Shown here one piece after another: positions 43,720 through 51,971 of a stretch of DNA of 64,000 nt; position 1 is the stretch's first letter; every line of letters begins with the position of its first letter. The notes below the pieces were generated by a model that had not been told where the DNA came from, searched no databases, and saw nothing but the letters and a program-made list of their open reading frames with translations. A program made the translations under genes and the position numbers. Source of the stretch: Bacteroidales bacterium (lineage in GTDB: Bacteria > Bacteroidota > Bacteroidia > Bacteroidales > JAGOPY01); NCBI GenBank assembly GCA_023229505.1, contig JALNZD010000003.1, positions 110,176-174,175 of the forward strand. The letters run 5' to 3'.

Positions 43720-46188
43720 ATGAACCTGAATCATTTACGTTTTACTATCGCTCTTCTTATAACCATGGTCCTGTTTGGATTCTCTTCATGGGCCCAGATC
43801 AGTGAAGGTGGAATCCCGCTGAGCTTTACAACGAATAACCTGGCTTTTCAGTTCGATCAGAAAGAATTTGCTAAACCAGACATGGCGCAGTTAGTCCTTG
43901 AAGACCAGCTTAATGCTGAATCCAAATTCCCGTCGCCTGAAAGGATGGCCGTTTCCGTTCCTGTTAATTTGGATTTAAAAACTGCCGGAAGCTGGGAAAC
44001 CCTGGCAGATGGTTTACTTATATGGCGGTTAAAGATCACAGTTCCCGGTGCCCTTGCACTTGGGGTATATTATGATCATTTCCACATGCCTGAAGGAAGC
44101 AAATTGTTCCTTTACAATGAAGCTAAAACCCAGGTTATTGGAGCTTTCACATCTCAAAACAATCATGAGTCTGGCTTATTTGCTACCGAATTCATCCAGG
44201 GAGAAACTGTCACACTGGAATACACTGAGCCGGCAGGAACAATTGAAGAGGCTGTAATCAGCATTTCAGAGGTTGCCTATGCCTATCGTTTCATTGAATT
44301 CTCAAACAACGGGCGCGATCAATCATGGCCATGTATGATCAATGTGGCTTGTTCAGAAGGAGATGGCTGGGGAGATCAGATCAAAGGTATCGCCAGGTTA
44401 TTGACCAAGATCGGCTATAATTATTACTGGTGCTCCGGTTCATTAATCAATAACACCAGCAACAACCGGATTCCATACTTGCTCACTGCTGAGCATTGCG
44501 GTACAGGTGCCAGTACATCAGATCTTAACCAATGGATGTTTTATTTTAATTACCAGTCCGCCACCTGTACCGGAAATTATGGTTCTTCCGGCAATACTGT
44601 AACCGGATGTGCACTTAAGGCAAAAGATCCGCTCACCACCGGATTTGATGGTGGAGACTTCGAACTTGTACAACTCAACGGCACCCCTCCTTCCTCTTAT
44701 AATGTATACTACAATGGATGGAACCGCACCAATATCCCGGCTGACAGTGGGGTTTGCCTTCATCATCCTAATGGTGATATTAAAAAGATTTCGACCTATC
44801 TCACTCCGATGATCTCTTCCACATCGTGGAACGGGACTCCATCCCATTGGAGGATCACATGGTCGGCGACCGAGCATGGCCGTTCCATTATGCAGCCAGG
44901 TTCCTCCGGTTCACCGATATTTGATCAGGATCATTATATCATGGGCGACCTCTCTGGCGGATATGAAACTAATTCTTGCGATACCCCTTCCCCTGCCTGG
45001 TATGGAAAGGTTTGGTACGGTTGGGATCAGAACGGGAATACACCTGCTACACGGCTCAAAGACTGGCTCGATCCGACTAACACGGGAATCTCCAAACAAC
45101 CAGGCCTTTCTTCCCAGATCTTACCTCCGGTCGTCGATTTCACTTCGGATACCACCCACGTAAACCAGTATACACCCGTACAGTTCACCGACCTGACGAC
45201 AGGAAACCCGGCGACATCATGGACATGGTCCTTTCCCGGCGCTACACCTGACTCTTCCAACGAGCAAAATCCATCCGTCACTTATAATGAATACGGTGTG
45301 TTCGATGTTTCGCTGACGGTCGAAAACCCTGATGGCACTGATACCGAAACCAAGACCGGTTACATGACAGTCGACCAGGTTTTAGCACCTGAAGCTGATT
45401 TTATAGCCAGCCAGGTAGAGATTACTGAAGGTGAAATGATTGATTTTACTGACTTTTCCGTGAATAACCCCATCGCCTGGACCTGGGTTTTCGAAGGCGG
45501 GGAGCCTATCACTTCAAATGACCAAAATCCTGATTCGGTCGTCTACAGCACGCCCGGCGTGTTTGATGTAACCCTTACATCTGCCAACAACGCTGGCTCT
45601 GATACTGAACTCAAGGAAAATTATATCACCGTGAATGCCGGTCTGCCGCCAACTTCCGATTTCTACGCTGATGTGACGGAAATTGAGGTCGGAGATACGG
45701 TTAATTTCTTCGATCTGTCCATAGGCGGTCCCACTCAGTGGACCTGGACTTTTGAGGGTGCAACGCCCGGGGGATCAGGACAACAAAACCCGATAGATAT
45801 AGTTTATCCGACAGAAGGTGCCTTTAATGTCCAGCTCAGAACTAAAAATACTTTCGGTAATAACACTATGTTAAAAGAAGACTACATCGCTGTGGGTAAT
45901 GTCAGTGTGAAAGAAATGAGCCATAACCAGGGTGCGGTAATATATCCCAACCCGAGCCATGGTGAAGTAAGAGTCAGATTGTTGGGAGGCATGGAGGCAT
46001 GGGGGCATGGGGGCATGGTTGAGGTATCTGTGATTAATTCCATAGGAAATGTGATCATGACCATAAACAATGATTTGTCAGACCGTGAACTGGCCATTGA
46101 CCTGGGTGACCAACCAGACGGGCTTTACATTATCCGGATCATGTCAGATGATCGTTCGGTTCAGAAGAAATTATCCCTCTTTAAATAG
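43720..46188 (+). CDS. T9SS-secreted trypsin-like serine protease (lysyl-endopeptidase-like) with three PKD domains
   Basis: The 822-residue protein has a signal peptide (to about residue 25), a pro-region (about 26-205), and an S1-fold protease domain resembling Achromobacter lysyl endopeptidase. CSGSLINNTSNNRIPYLLTA is followed by EHC (His259), then GGDFELVQL (Asp313) and QPGSSGSPIFD (Ser396). Three PKD-like modules follow (about 465-545, 552-635, 640-725; each with WTW and a P-S/N-x-QNP motif), then a T9SS sorting domain (IYPNPSHGEVRVRL ... QPDGLYIIRIMSDDR). An 8-bp repeat array adds GMEAWGHGGM inside the sorting domain. It would cut proteins outside the cell. A paralogue follows after 19 bp. 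Confidence 0.9.
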   Translation: MNLNHLRFTIALLITMVLFGFSSWAQISEGGIPLSFTTNNLAFQFDQKEFAKPDMAQLVLEDQLNAESKFPSPERMAVSVPVNLDLKTAGSWETLADGLLIWRLKITVPGALALGVYYDHFHMPEGSKLFLYNEAKTQVIGAFTSQNNHESGLFATEFIQGETVTLEYTEPAGTIEEAVISISEVAYAYRFIEFSNNGRDQSWPCMINVACSEGDGWGDQIKGIARLLTKIGYNYYWCSGSLINNTSNNRIPYLLTAEHCGTGASTSDLNQWMFYFNYQSATCTGNYGSSGNTVTGCALKAKDPLTTGFDGGDFELVQLNGTPPSSYNVYYNGWNRTNIPADSGVCLHHPNGDIKKISTYLTPMISSTSWNGTPSHWRITWSATEHGRSIMQPGSSGSPIFDQDHYIMGDLSGGYETNSCDTPSPAWYGKVWYGWDQNGNTPATRLKDWLDPTNTGISKQPGLSSQILPPVVDFTSDTTHVNQYTPVQFTDLTTGNPATSWTWSFPGATPDSSNEQNPSVTYNEYGVFDVSLTVENPDGTDTETKTGYMTVDQVLAPEADFIASQVEITEGEMIDFTDFSVNNPIAWTWVFEGGEPITSNDQNPDSVVYSTPGVFDVTLTSANNAGSDTELKENYITVNAGLPPTSDFYADVTEIEVGDTVNFFDLSIGGPTQWTWTFEGATPGGSGQQNPIDIVYPTEGAFNVQLRTKNTFGNNTMLKEDYIAVGNVSVKEMSHNQGAVIYPNPSHGEVRVRLLGGMEAWGHGGMVEVSVINSIGNVIMTINNDLSDRELAIDLGDQPDGLYIIRIMSDDRSVQKKLSLFK
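45985..46018. repeat. Octanucleotide array (GGRGGCAT x4) in the sorting domain of the protease
   Basis: GGAGGCAT, GGAGGCAT, GGGGGCAT, GGGGGCAT in 8-bp register. The same octamers recur within rsmG at 49911. Translated as GGMEAWGHGGM. Confidence 0.9.
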
Positions 46189-46207
46189 GAAAGATCGATT
46201 TTAATCA

Positions 46208-48103
46208 ATGAAGTTATCTTTTATAATATTCATTCTTTTTTTAACCTCTTCCCCTCTTCCCCTCTTCCCCCAGATATCCCAGGGCGGGATGCCGGCCAGT
46301 TTCAATAGGTCACTCCTGGTTGACATCCCTGAAGTTTCTTTACCGGTTCCTGCATTTGATAAAATCAGGGCTGAAGATGATGAAGCTGAAAAGCAGGGTT
46401 TTCCCAGGCGTGTTGGCGTGGCAGTCAAAGCCGGTATTGACGTGATCCGCGATGGCAAATTGGACGTACTGCCAGATGGTACCCACATATGGCGGATTTC
46501 GGTTTCATGCAATGGGGCGCTTGCTATAAGCCCTTATTTTGATGATTTTAGCCTGATTGGCGGATGCCGGATGTTTGTGTATGATGAATCAAAAAAAGTC
46601 ATACTGGGGGCATATACTTTCTTTAATAATAAAGAAAACCGTTTATTTTCAACCGAATTGGTTCCCGGCGACCACCTGGTCATTGAAATTAACGCCGACC
46701 CGGCGATTACAGCGCTTCCTTCCTGCGTGGTTTCAGAAATCTCTTATGTTTACCGTGATTTGCCTGATTTCGTTAGAAACCGGGGGACCGCAGATGACTG
46801 TGAAGTAAATATCAATTGCCCTGAGGGTGATAACTGGCAAAACCAGAAACGCGGTGTAGCCAGGATTTATGTCAAGCATGACGGCGGGTTCTTCTGGTGC
46901 ACAGGTTCGTTGCTTAACAATATACTAAAAAACCGGGAGCCGTATTTTCTGACTGCCGATCATTGCGCACCGGATGTCACACCCGCAGAGCTTTCGGAAT
47001 GGATATTTTATTTCAATTTCGAAGCGCCAGGTTGTGAAAACCCTACATTCAATCCCACCCCGAACAGCCTGGACGGAGCGGTCAAACTGGCCAACGCCAA
47101 TACCAATGGTTCTGACTTTTTGCTCCTCCGCTTTGATAATGAAGTCCCGGAGAATTATGAACCCTATTTCAATGGCTGGAATATTGATAACCAGGCAAGC
47201 CCGAATGGGGTTACCATTCATCATCCTGCCGGAGATATCAAAAAGATATCCACCTATACGGTTCCCCTTCAATCTTCCCAATGGTCAGGCACTTTAGGGA
47301 CACATTGGCTGGTTTATTGGTCGGAAACAGAGAGTGGCTGGGGTGTCACAGAGGGTGGTTCATCAGGTTCACCATTGTTCGATTATGCAGGGAAGATTGT
47401 CGGCACGCTGACTGGTGGACAGGCAGCTTGCGATTCTGACGGCGGCGGTGCCGGCACTGGCCCGGACCAGCCCGACTATTATGGAAAGTTCTCTTATTCC
47501 TGGGATCAGAATGGCAGTGAACCCTCCCGGCAATTAAAATACTGGCTGGATCCTCTTAACTCAGGGGTGACTTCCCTGACCGGTATGAATGCCAGTTTAA
47601 CAGCAGCATTTCTGGCCGATAAAACACTTCTGCTGATCGGTAACACAGTAAAATACAGCAATTTATCTTCCGGCTTACCGGTATCCTGGGAATGGACCTT
47701 TGAAGGTGGTGATCCGGAATCTTATTCGGGTGCAGAACCGCCGGAAATAAAGTATCTGGCCGGCGGCATGTTTGATACAAAACTTATCGTATCGGATGGT
47801 GCCGATTACGATACCCTCCTTTTAACAGATTACATCCATGTTGTCGGAAAAGTCTTTCCAAATCCCGTTTCTGATTTTGTAAACATTTACCTGGAGGCAG
47901 AATTACCGGTAGTAATAAAGGCAGAGGTCTTTAATATTATAGGCCAGAAAGTACTTGAGAAAGAATTTCCCGACCAGGATTCCAGGTTGTTGACAATTGA
48001 CCTATCCTCACTTTCTGCAGGTATTTACGTCGTGCGACTGCAGGTTAAGCAGCAGTTTATATGGGCTAAGGTAATGGTCAGCCGGTTAGGTCCCTCCAAA
48101 TAA
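46208..48103 (+). CDS. T9SS-secreted trypsin-like serine protease, paralogue with one PKD-like domain
   Basis: The 631-residue protein has a signal peptide (about residues 1-20) and aligns with the preceding protease throughout: CTGSLLNNILKNREPYFLTA then DHC (His252), SDFLLLRF (Asp303) and EGGSSGSPLFD (Ser386). Only one PKD-like module (about 465-545; SWEWTFEGGDPESYSG) precedes the T9SS sorting domain (KVFPNPVSDFVNIYL ... LSAGIYVVRLQVKQQ). With its 19-bp gap the pair look like a tandem duplication, probably co-transcribed. The shorter linker suggests a different reach or target. Confidence 0.9.
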   Translation: MKLSFIIFILFLTSSPLPLFPQISQGGMPASFNRSLLVDIPEVSLPVPAFDKIRAEDDEAEKQGFPRRVGVAVKAGIDVIRDGKLDVLPDGTHIWRISVSCNGALAISPYFDDFSLIGGCRMFVYDESKKVILGAYTFFNNKENRLFSTELVPGDHLVIEINADPAITALPSCVVSEISYVYRDLPDFVRNRGTADDCEVNINCPEGDNWQNQKRGVARIYVKHDGGFFWCTGSLLNNILKNREPYFLTADHCAPDVTPAELSEWIFYFNFEAPGCENPTFNPTPNSLDGAVKLANANTNGSDFLLLRFDNEVPENYEPYFNGWNIDNQASPNGVTIHHPAGDIKKISTYTVPLQSSQWSGTLGTHWLVYWSETESGWGVTEGGSSGSPLFDYAGKIVGTLTGGQAACDSDGGGAGTGPDQPDYYGKFSYSWDQNGSEPSRQLKYWLDPLNSGVTSLTGMNASLTAAFLADKTLLLIGNTVKYSNLSSGLPVSWEWTFEGGDPESYSGAEPPEIKYLAGGMFDTKLIVSDGADYDTLLLTDYIHVVGKVFPNPVSDFVNIYLEAELPVVIKAEVFNIIGQKVLEKEFPDQDSRLLTIDLSSLSAGIYVVRLQVKQQFIWAKVMVSRLGPSK

Positions 48104-48134
48104 AAACCTATCCCTCCTGGTAAGGAAGGATAGG
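48102..48134. terminator. Bidirectional hairpin between the protease and glucosaminidase genes
   Basis: CCTATCCCTCCT (48107-48118) pairs with AGGAAGGATAGG (48123-48134) with one mismatch and a 4-nt loop. On the minus strand it is followed by TTTTTA (48106-48101), so it best terminates the glucosaminidase gene. It starts 4 bp past the protease stop and may also stabilise that mRNA end. Confidence 0.75.
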
Positions 48135-48236
48135 CATATTGTTGCTGTCTTTTCGGGTAGTGTATTGTTCAATTCATCGATAATTATTTGCTCAGTAGTT
48201 CGTTAATTTATACTGCAAAACTAATCCTGAAATCCA

Positions 48237-49190
48237 TTATTTCAAACTTAGTCTCAATCCGCCTTTTAATTTATCACTTGTTTTCAGGTTATTGAGCCGG
48301 CAGAGCGCTTTGAGACGGATACCATAATCCTGGGAGATCGAATGTAAGCTCTCCCCTGGCTGGACTTTATGAAAATCATATATTGCTTTCCTCTTTTTCT
48401 TTTCCAGGTAAACTTTTTGCCCCGGCTGCAATATATCCTTGCCTGATAAATCATTATACTCCCGGATCTGCCATGAATAAATATTAAACTCCCCGGAAAT
48501 CCTGAAAAAATCATCGCCTTCCCTGGCTAAAATAAATTTAACTCCATTATTAATAAAAATGAACCGGTCGTTCCCGCCTTGTCCGGATAATTCAAATACC
48601 TGGGGCGGTACAGATGGAAGTTCTGAGTTCTGAGTTCTGAGTTCTGAGTTCTGACTGTTGACTGCCGACTGCCGACTGCCGACTTTGTCGAGCTCCCACA
48701 AGTCATTCTCCTCAATAATCCGGATCAATATCTCAGGATACCTCGGGTTGGTGGCATAACCGGCCTGCTTCAGGCCATAAGCCCAACCCTTGTAATCGGT
48801 TATGTCAAGATCGAAAAGAGTTTTATAACGGTCGCGGGTGGTCAGGAATTCGGAATGGTCGCGGTAAGAATCTTCCACATTCCCGTATTTACGAAAACAT
48901 TCATCTTTTATGTCATCATCCTGATGATAGGTTTTGCCCGTCCATTCCTTATGACATTTGATGCCGAAGTGGTTATTCGCTTTCAGAGCCAGCTGGCTGT
49001 TGCCATTTTCCGATTCGAGAATTCCCTGCGCCAGGGTGATACTGGCAGGAATATTATACTTCTTCATCTCTTCAATGGCCATGTCTTTGTAAAGTTCAAT
49101 ATATTCCTCAACGGTATGCTTAGCCTGAGCATGCCCTGTAAAACTGACGGCACAGAGAATAAACAATATAATTAAATAAGACCTCTTCAT
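48237..49190 (-). CDS. Secreted glucosaminidase (GH73-type) with C-terminal LysM domain
   Basis: The ATG at 49190 gives 317 residues with a signal peptide (MKRSYLIILFILCAVSFTGH). The GH73/FlgJ-like domain covers about residues 27-165, with ITLAQGILESENGNSQLALK (acidic catalytic residue) and NHFGIKCHKEWTGKTY. A LysM at about 272-317 (HKVQPGESLHSISQDYGIRL) binds peptidoglycan. Residues 172-192 (SRQSAVNSQNSELRTQNSEL) are a linker encoded by a heptanucleotide array of exactly 63 bp, so the linker could be an addition to a simpler enzyme. The enzyme would cleave between GlcNAc and MurNAc in the wall. Confidence 0.92.
   Translation of the reverse strand: MKRSYLIILFILCAVSFTGHAQAKHTVEEYIELYKDMAIEEMKKYNIPASITLAQGILESENGNSQLALKANNHFGIKCHKEWTGKTYHQDDDIKDECFRKYGNVEDSYRDHSEFLTTRDRYKTLFDLDITDYKGWAYGLKQAGYATNPRYPEILIRIIEENDLWELDKVGSRQSAVNSQNSELRTQNSELPSVPPQVFELSGQGGNDRFIFINNGVKFILAREGDDFFRISGEFNIYSWQIREYNDLSGKDILQPGQKVYLEKKKRKAIYDFHKVQPGESLHSISQDYGIRLKALCRLNNLKTSDKLKGGLRLSLK
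48620..48682. repeat. Heptanucleotide array of 9 units in the glucosaminidase linker
   Basis: GTTCTGA five times, CTGTTGA, then CTGCCGA three times, all in 7-bp register (63 bp, 21 codons). Two related but different unit types are joined in one array. Confidence 0.92.
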
Positions 49191-49207
49191 AGAATGAAAA
49201 TCATCAG

Positions 49208-49215
49208 CAAAAATA
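49208..49215 (-). promoter_or_regulatory. Putative -7 box (TATTTTTG) for the glucosaminidase gene
   Basis: The minus strand reads TATTTTTG 18 nt before the ATG at 49190, in the divergent gap with rsmG. Confidence 0.4.
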
Positions 49216-49296
49216 CAGGTCATTAGTAACGGATTTCAGTTGATTTATTGCTTTTATTCACAAAGCATTGTTTATCGAATATTATCATTTAATAGA

Positions 49297-49332
49297 ACAC
49301 GGATGACACGAATGCAACGGATGACCGCGGAT
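49297..49332. repeat. Nonanucleotide array upstream of rsmG
   Basis: ACACGGATG, ACACGAATG, CAACGGATG, ACCGCGGAT in 9-bp register, 19 bp before the heptamer array that holds the rsmG start. I recall similar ACACGGAT-type repeats as frequent between genes in Bacteroidetes genomes. Confidence 0.7.
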
Positions 49333-49350
49333 TATTAAAAGATGTTAATT

Positions 49351-49378
49351 TTGAATTTTGAATTTTGAATTTTGAATT
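49351..49378. repeat. Heptanucleotide array (TTGAATT x4) at the 5' end of rsmG
   Basis: Four exact TTGAATT units. The fourth unit begins with the TTG used as the apparent start of rsmG. Three consecutive units contain a TGA in any frame, so reading cannot enter from upstream. Confidence 0.92.
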
Positions 49379-50022
49379 CAGACCTAATCATTCGCTATTT
49401 TCCTGATCTGAGCACTCATCAAATCAATCAGTTTGAGCAACTCGGGCCGCTTTATCAGGAATGGAACGCCCTGATCAACGTCATCTCCAGGCAGGATATT
49501 GACAACCTTTATGAAAGACATGTACTTCATTCCCTGGGCATTGCTAAAGTCATTGATTTCAAACCCCGGACAAAAATCCTTGATGCTGGCACCGGAGGTG
49601 GATTCCCGGGCATCCCGCTGGCTATTCTTTTCCCGCAAGCCCATTTTCATCTTATCGACAGCACTGCCAAAAAGTTGACAGTAGTTCAAAATATTGCGGG
49701 CGAGACCGGGTTGAATAATATCACGACGGAACACAGCCGCCTGGAAGATCACCGTGGTGTATATGATTTTATCGTCAGCCGGGCTGTCACATCACTTCCT
49801 GAATTCTCCAGGCTGGTTTCGCACCTTCTTTCAGATGTAAGTAATAATGCAATCTCCAATGGGATCCTTTATCTGAAAGGCGGTGATATCGATAAAGAAT
49901 TGAAGAGCATGGAGGCATGGGGGCATGGAGGCATGGAAGCGGGGAAGCATAGCATCTACCCGCTATCTGATTTCTTTACAGAAGAATTTTTCCTGACAAA
50001 AAAGGTTATTCATATCTATTAA
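49372..50022 (+). CDS. rsmG: 16S rRNA (guanine-527-N7)-methyltransferase
   Basis: The 216-residue protein methylates 16S rRNA at G527. The conserved start region DLIIRYFPDL is followed by VISRQDIDNLYERHVLHSLG, the SAM-binding LDAGTGGGFPGIPLAILFPQ, IDSTAKKLTVVQNIAGETGL and FIVSRAVTSLPEF. No ATG precedes the conserved part in frame, and a stop lies 6 bp upstream of 49372, so the TTG of the last heptamer unit is the best start. An octamer array near the C-terminus adds MEAWGHGGMEAGKHS (about residues 183-196), where relatives are shorter. Both ends of a housekeeping gene have thus been changed by repeats. Confidence 0.9.
   Translation: MNSDLIIRYFPDLSTHQINQFEQLGPLYQEWNALINVISRQDIDNLYERHVLHSLGIAKVIDFKPRTKILDAGTGGGFPGIPLAILFPQAHFHLIDSTAKKLTVVQNIAGETGLNNITTEHSRLEDHRGVYDFIVSRAVTSLPEFSRLVSHLLSDVSNNAISNGILYLKGGDIDKELKSMEAWGHGGMEAGKHSIYPLSDFFTEEFFLTKKVIHIY
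49911..49942. repeat. Octanucleotide array (GGRGGCAT) in the 3' part of rsmG
   Basis: GGAGGCAT, GGGGGCAT, GGAGGCAT and a degenerate GGAAGCGG in 8-bp register, preceded by GAAGAGCAT. It is the same octamer family as in the protease gene at 45985. Confidence 0.88.
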
Positions 50023-50125
50023 TATTATTTCTGCCTGCCGGAATAATTTTTTTATGTTCTTTTTGAATTTATTTATCTTCGCTGATCTTTTAAAAATACT
50101 TACGAAAAACTTAAAAGTTACGATT

Positions 50126-51847
50126 ATGGTAGAAGCAATCAGAAAAACGTTGCGTGATTCAAAAGTTGCCCGCTGGACAGCACTTGCGGTGGTAGCTTTC
50201 ACTATGCTAACCGGTTATTATTTAACGGATGTAATGGCTCCCCTGAAAGGACTTCTTGAAGGGCAATTACAATGGGATAGCTCAGAATTTGGTTTTTTTA
50301 CTAGTGCTTACGGATGGTTTAATGTATTTCTTTTAATGCTGATTATTGGTGGGATTATTCTGGATAAAATGGGTGTGCGTTTTACTGGATTAATGGCGGC
50401 AATGATCATGGTTGCAGGTACTGCCATTAAATATTGGGCAGTATCCACACATTCACTTGACGGAACAACATGGCATATCTTATTTTGGGAGGCAAAGGCA
50501 CAGGTATTCATGGCCGGACTTGGTTTTGCAATTTTTGGTGTTGGAGTGGAGGTTGCAGGTATTACCGTTTCAAAAATAATTGTAAAATGGTTTAAAGGAA
50601 AAGAATTAGCTCTAGCTATGGGACTTGAAATGGCTACTGCACGTTTAGGTACAGCTCTTGCTCTAAGTACATCAGTTCCTATTGCCAAAGCTTTCAACAA
50701 TGTGTCTGCGCCCATTTTGGTATGCTTAATTATGCTCTGTATCGGTTTAATTGCATTTATCATTTACACATTTATGGATAAAAAATTAGATGCATCACAA
50801 GCCGTTTATGATGCAGCTAATAAGACTGTAGATACAGAAGAGGCATTTCGCATATCAGATATTTGGAAAATTGTCGGTAATAAAGGCTGGTGGTATATTG
50901 CAATCCTCTGTGTGCTTTTCTACTCTGCCGTTTTCCCTTTCCTGAAATATGCCACAGATTTAATGGTTCAAAGATTTAATATAAATGAGGATGTGGCTGG
51001 AATAATTCCAGCTATGCTTCCCTTCGGAACAATTTTATTAACACCTCTTTTTGGCAACTTATATGATCGTAAAGGTAAAGGCGCTACGATTATGATAATT
51101 GGTTCAATATTGCTAATATTCGTTCATACTATGTTTGCAATTCCTTTTATAAATCAATGGTTTATTGCAATATTGTTAATTCTTGTACTCGGAGTTGGAT
51201 TTTCACTTGTACCTTCCGCAATGTGGCCTTCAGTTCCAAAGATTATACCTGAAAAACAACTTGGTACAGCTTATGCATTGATATTTTGGGTTCAGAACTG
51301 GGGATTGATGGGTGTACCTGCTCTTATCGGCTGGGTTTTAAACAAATATTGCTTTTTTGGATATTTTGCAATAATGGGCACTGGGTTTATTACACATCAG
51401 GGAGATAATGTTGTAAAGCTCGCCACTTTTGACCAAAATGTTTATGACCTGACAACCGTTGGATCAATAAGCCGTAAAGACACAACTGTTCAGGTCAACC
51501 GATTTATTCAAGATGCAAATGGCAACGTTACAAGTATTGTTGTCTCTACAGGTGACACAATACAACGTATTCATATTTCTGACAAAGCTTTCAAAAAAGT
51601 TGAAAAAAGAAAAGAGGTAAAGGTGCCTTTATATTCTTATGAAGATAAAGGGCGCATTGATCATTTTATTACAAATAAAGGTGAAAATGTGACTAAATAT
51701 AATAACGTTGCCTCATTTTACAATTACACTATACCAATGATAATTTTTACATCACTGGGAATCCTCGCCCTGATATTTGCTTTTCTTTTAAAAGCCGAAG
51801 ACAAGAAAAAAGGATATGGCCTTGAAAAGCCAAATATCCAGAAATAG
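50126..51847 (+). CDS. Major facilitator superfamily transporter, MFSD1-like
   Basis: The ATG at 50126 (MVEAIRKTLRDSKVARWTAL) gives 573 residues and about 12 membrane helices. SAYGWFNVFLLMLIIGGIIL and DKMGVRF are the MFS loop after helix 2, and YDRKGKG the pseudo-repeat. A soluble loop of about 120 residues lies before the last helix (DQNVYDLTTVGSISRKDTTV onwards). I think it belongs to the clade with eukaryotic MFSD1, shown to move dipeptides, and the next gene, pepD, cuts dipeptides. Import of di- or tripeptides is therefore an inference. The coding sequence looks more A+T-rich than its neighbours. Confidence 0.85.
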   Translation: MVEAIRKTLRDSKVARWTALAVVAFTMLTGYYLTDVMAPLKGLLEGQLQWDSSEFGFFTSAYGWFNVFLLMLIIGGIILDKMGVRFTGLMAAMIMVAGTAIKYWAVSTHSLDGTTWHILFWEAKAQVFMAGLGFAIFGVGVEVAGITVSKIIVKWFKGKELALAMGLEMATARLGTALALSTSVPIAKAFNNVSAPILVCLIMLCIGLIAFIIYTFMDKKLDASQAVYDAANKTVDTEEAFRISDIWKIVGNKGWWYIAILCVLFYSAVFPFLKYATDLMVQRFNINEDVAGIIPAMLPFGTILLTPLFGNLYDRKGKGATIMIIGSILLIFVHTMFAIPFINQWFIAILLILVLGVGFSLVPSAMWPSVPKIIPEKQLGTAYALIFWVQNWGLMGVPALIGWVLNKYCFFGYFAIMGTGFITHQGDNVVKLATFDQNVYDLTTVGSISRKDTTVQVNRFIQDANGNVTSIVVSTGDTIQRIHISDKAFKKVEKRKEVKVPLYSYEDKGRIDHFITNKGENVTKYNNVASFYNYTIPMIIFTSLGILALIFAFLLKAEDKKKGYGLEKPNIQK

Positions 51848-51865
51848 TTTAACTATAAATCACTT

Positions 51866-51896
51866 AAAAGGGTTGTCTTTCGGTAGCCCTTTTTTT
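51866..51896 (+). terminator. Intrinsic terminator after the transporter gene
   Basis: AAAAGGGTTGTC (51866-51877) and GGTAGCCCTTTT (51882-51893) pair with three G-U wobbles around a TTTC loop, then three further T. It starts 19 bp past the stop, suggesting pepD has its own promoter or receives read-through. Confidence 0.8.
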
Positions 51897-51971
51897 ATGC
51901 ATAATCATAAATTGTTGTAATTTTAACCTGTCAAACGGGCAAACTGAATTTAAACATAAAAAAAGATACAC

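Noticed and set aside
49297..49371. tRNA or small RNA between the glucosaminidase and rsmG genes
   Set aside because: The region is explained by a 9-bp and a 7-bp array; no cloverleaf or conserved tRNA bases were found here or in other gaps.
50054..50125. Upstream ATG of the transporter gene
   Set aside because: The added 24 residues precede the conserved MVEAIRKT start and look like untranslated leader.
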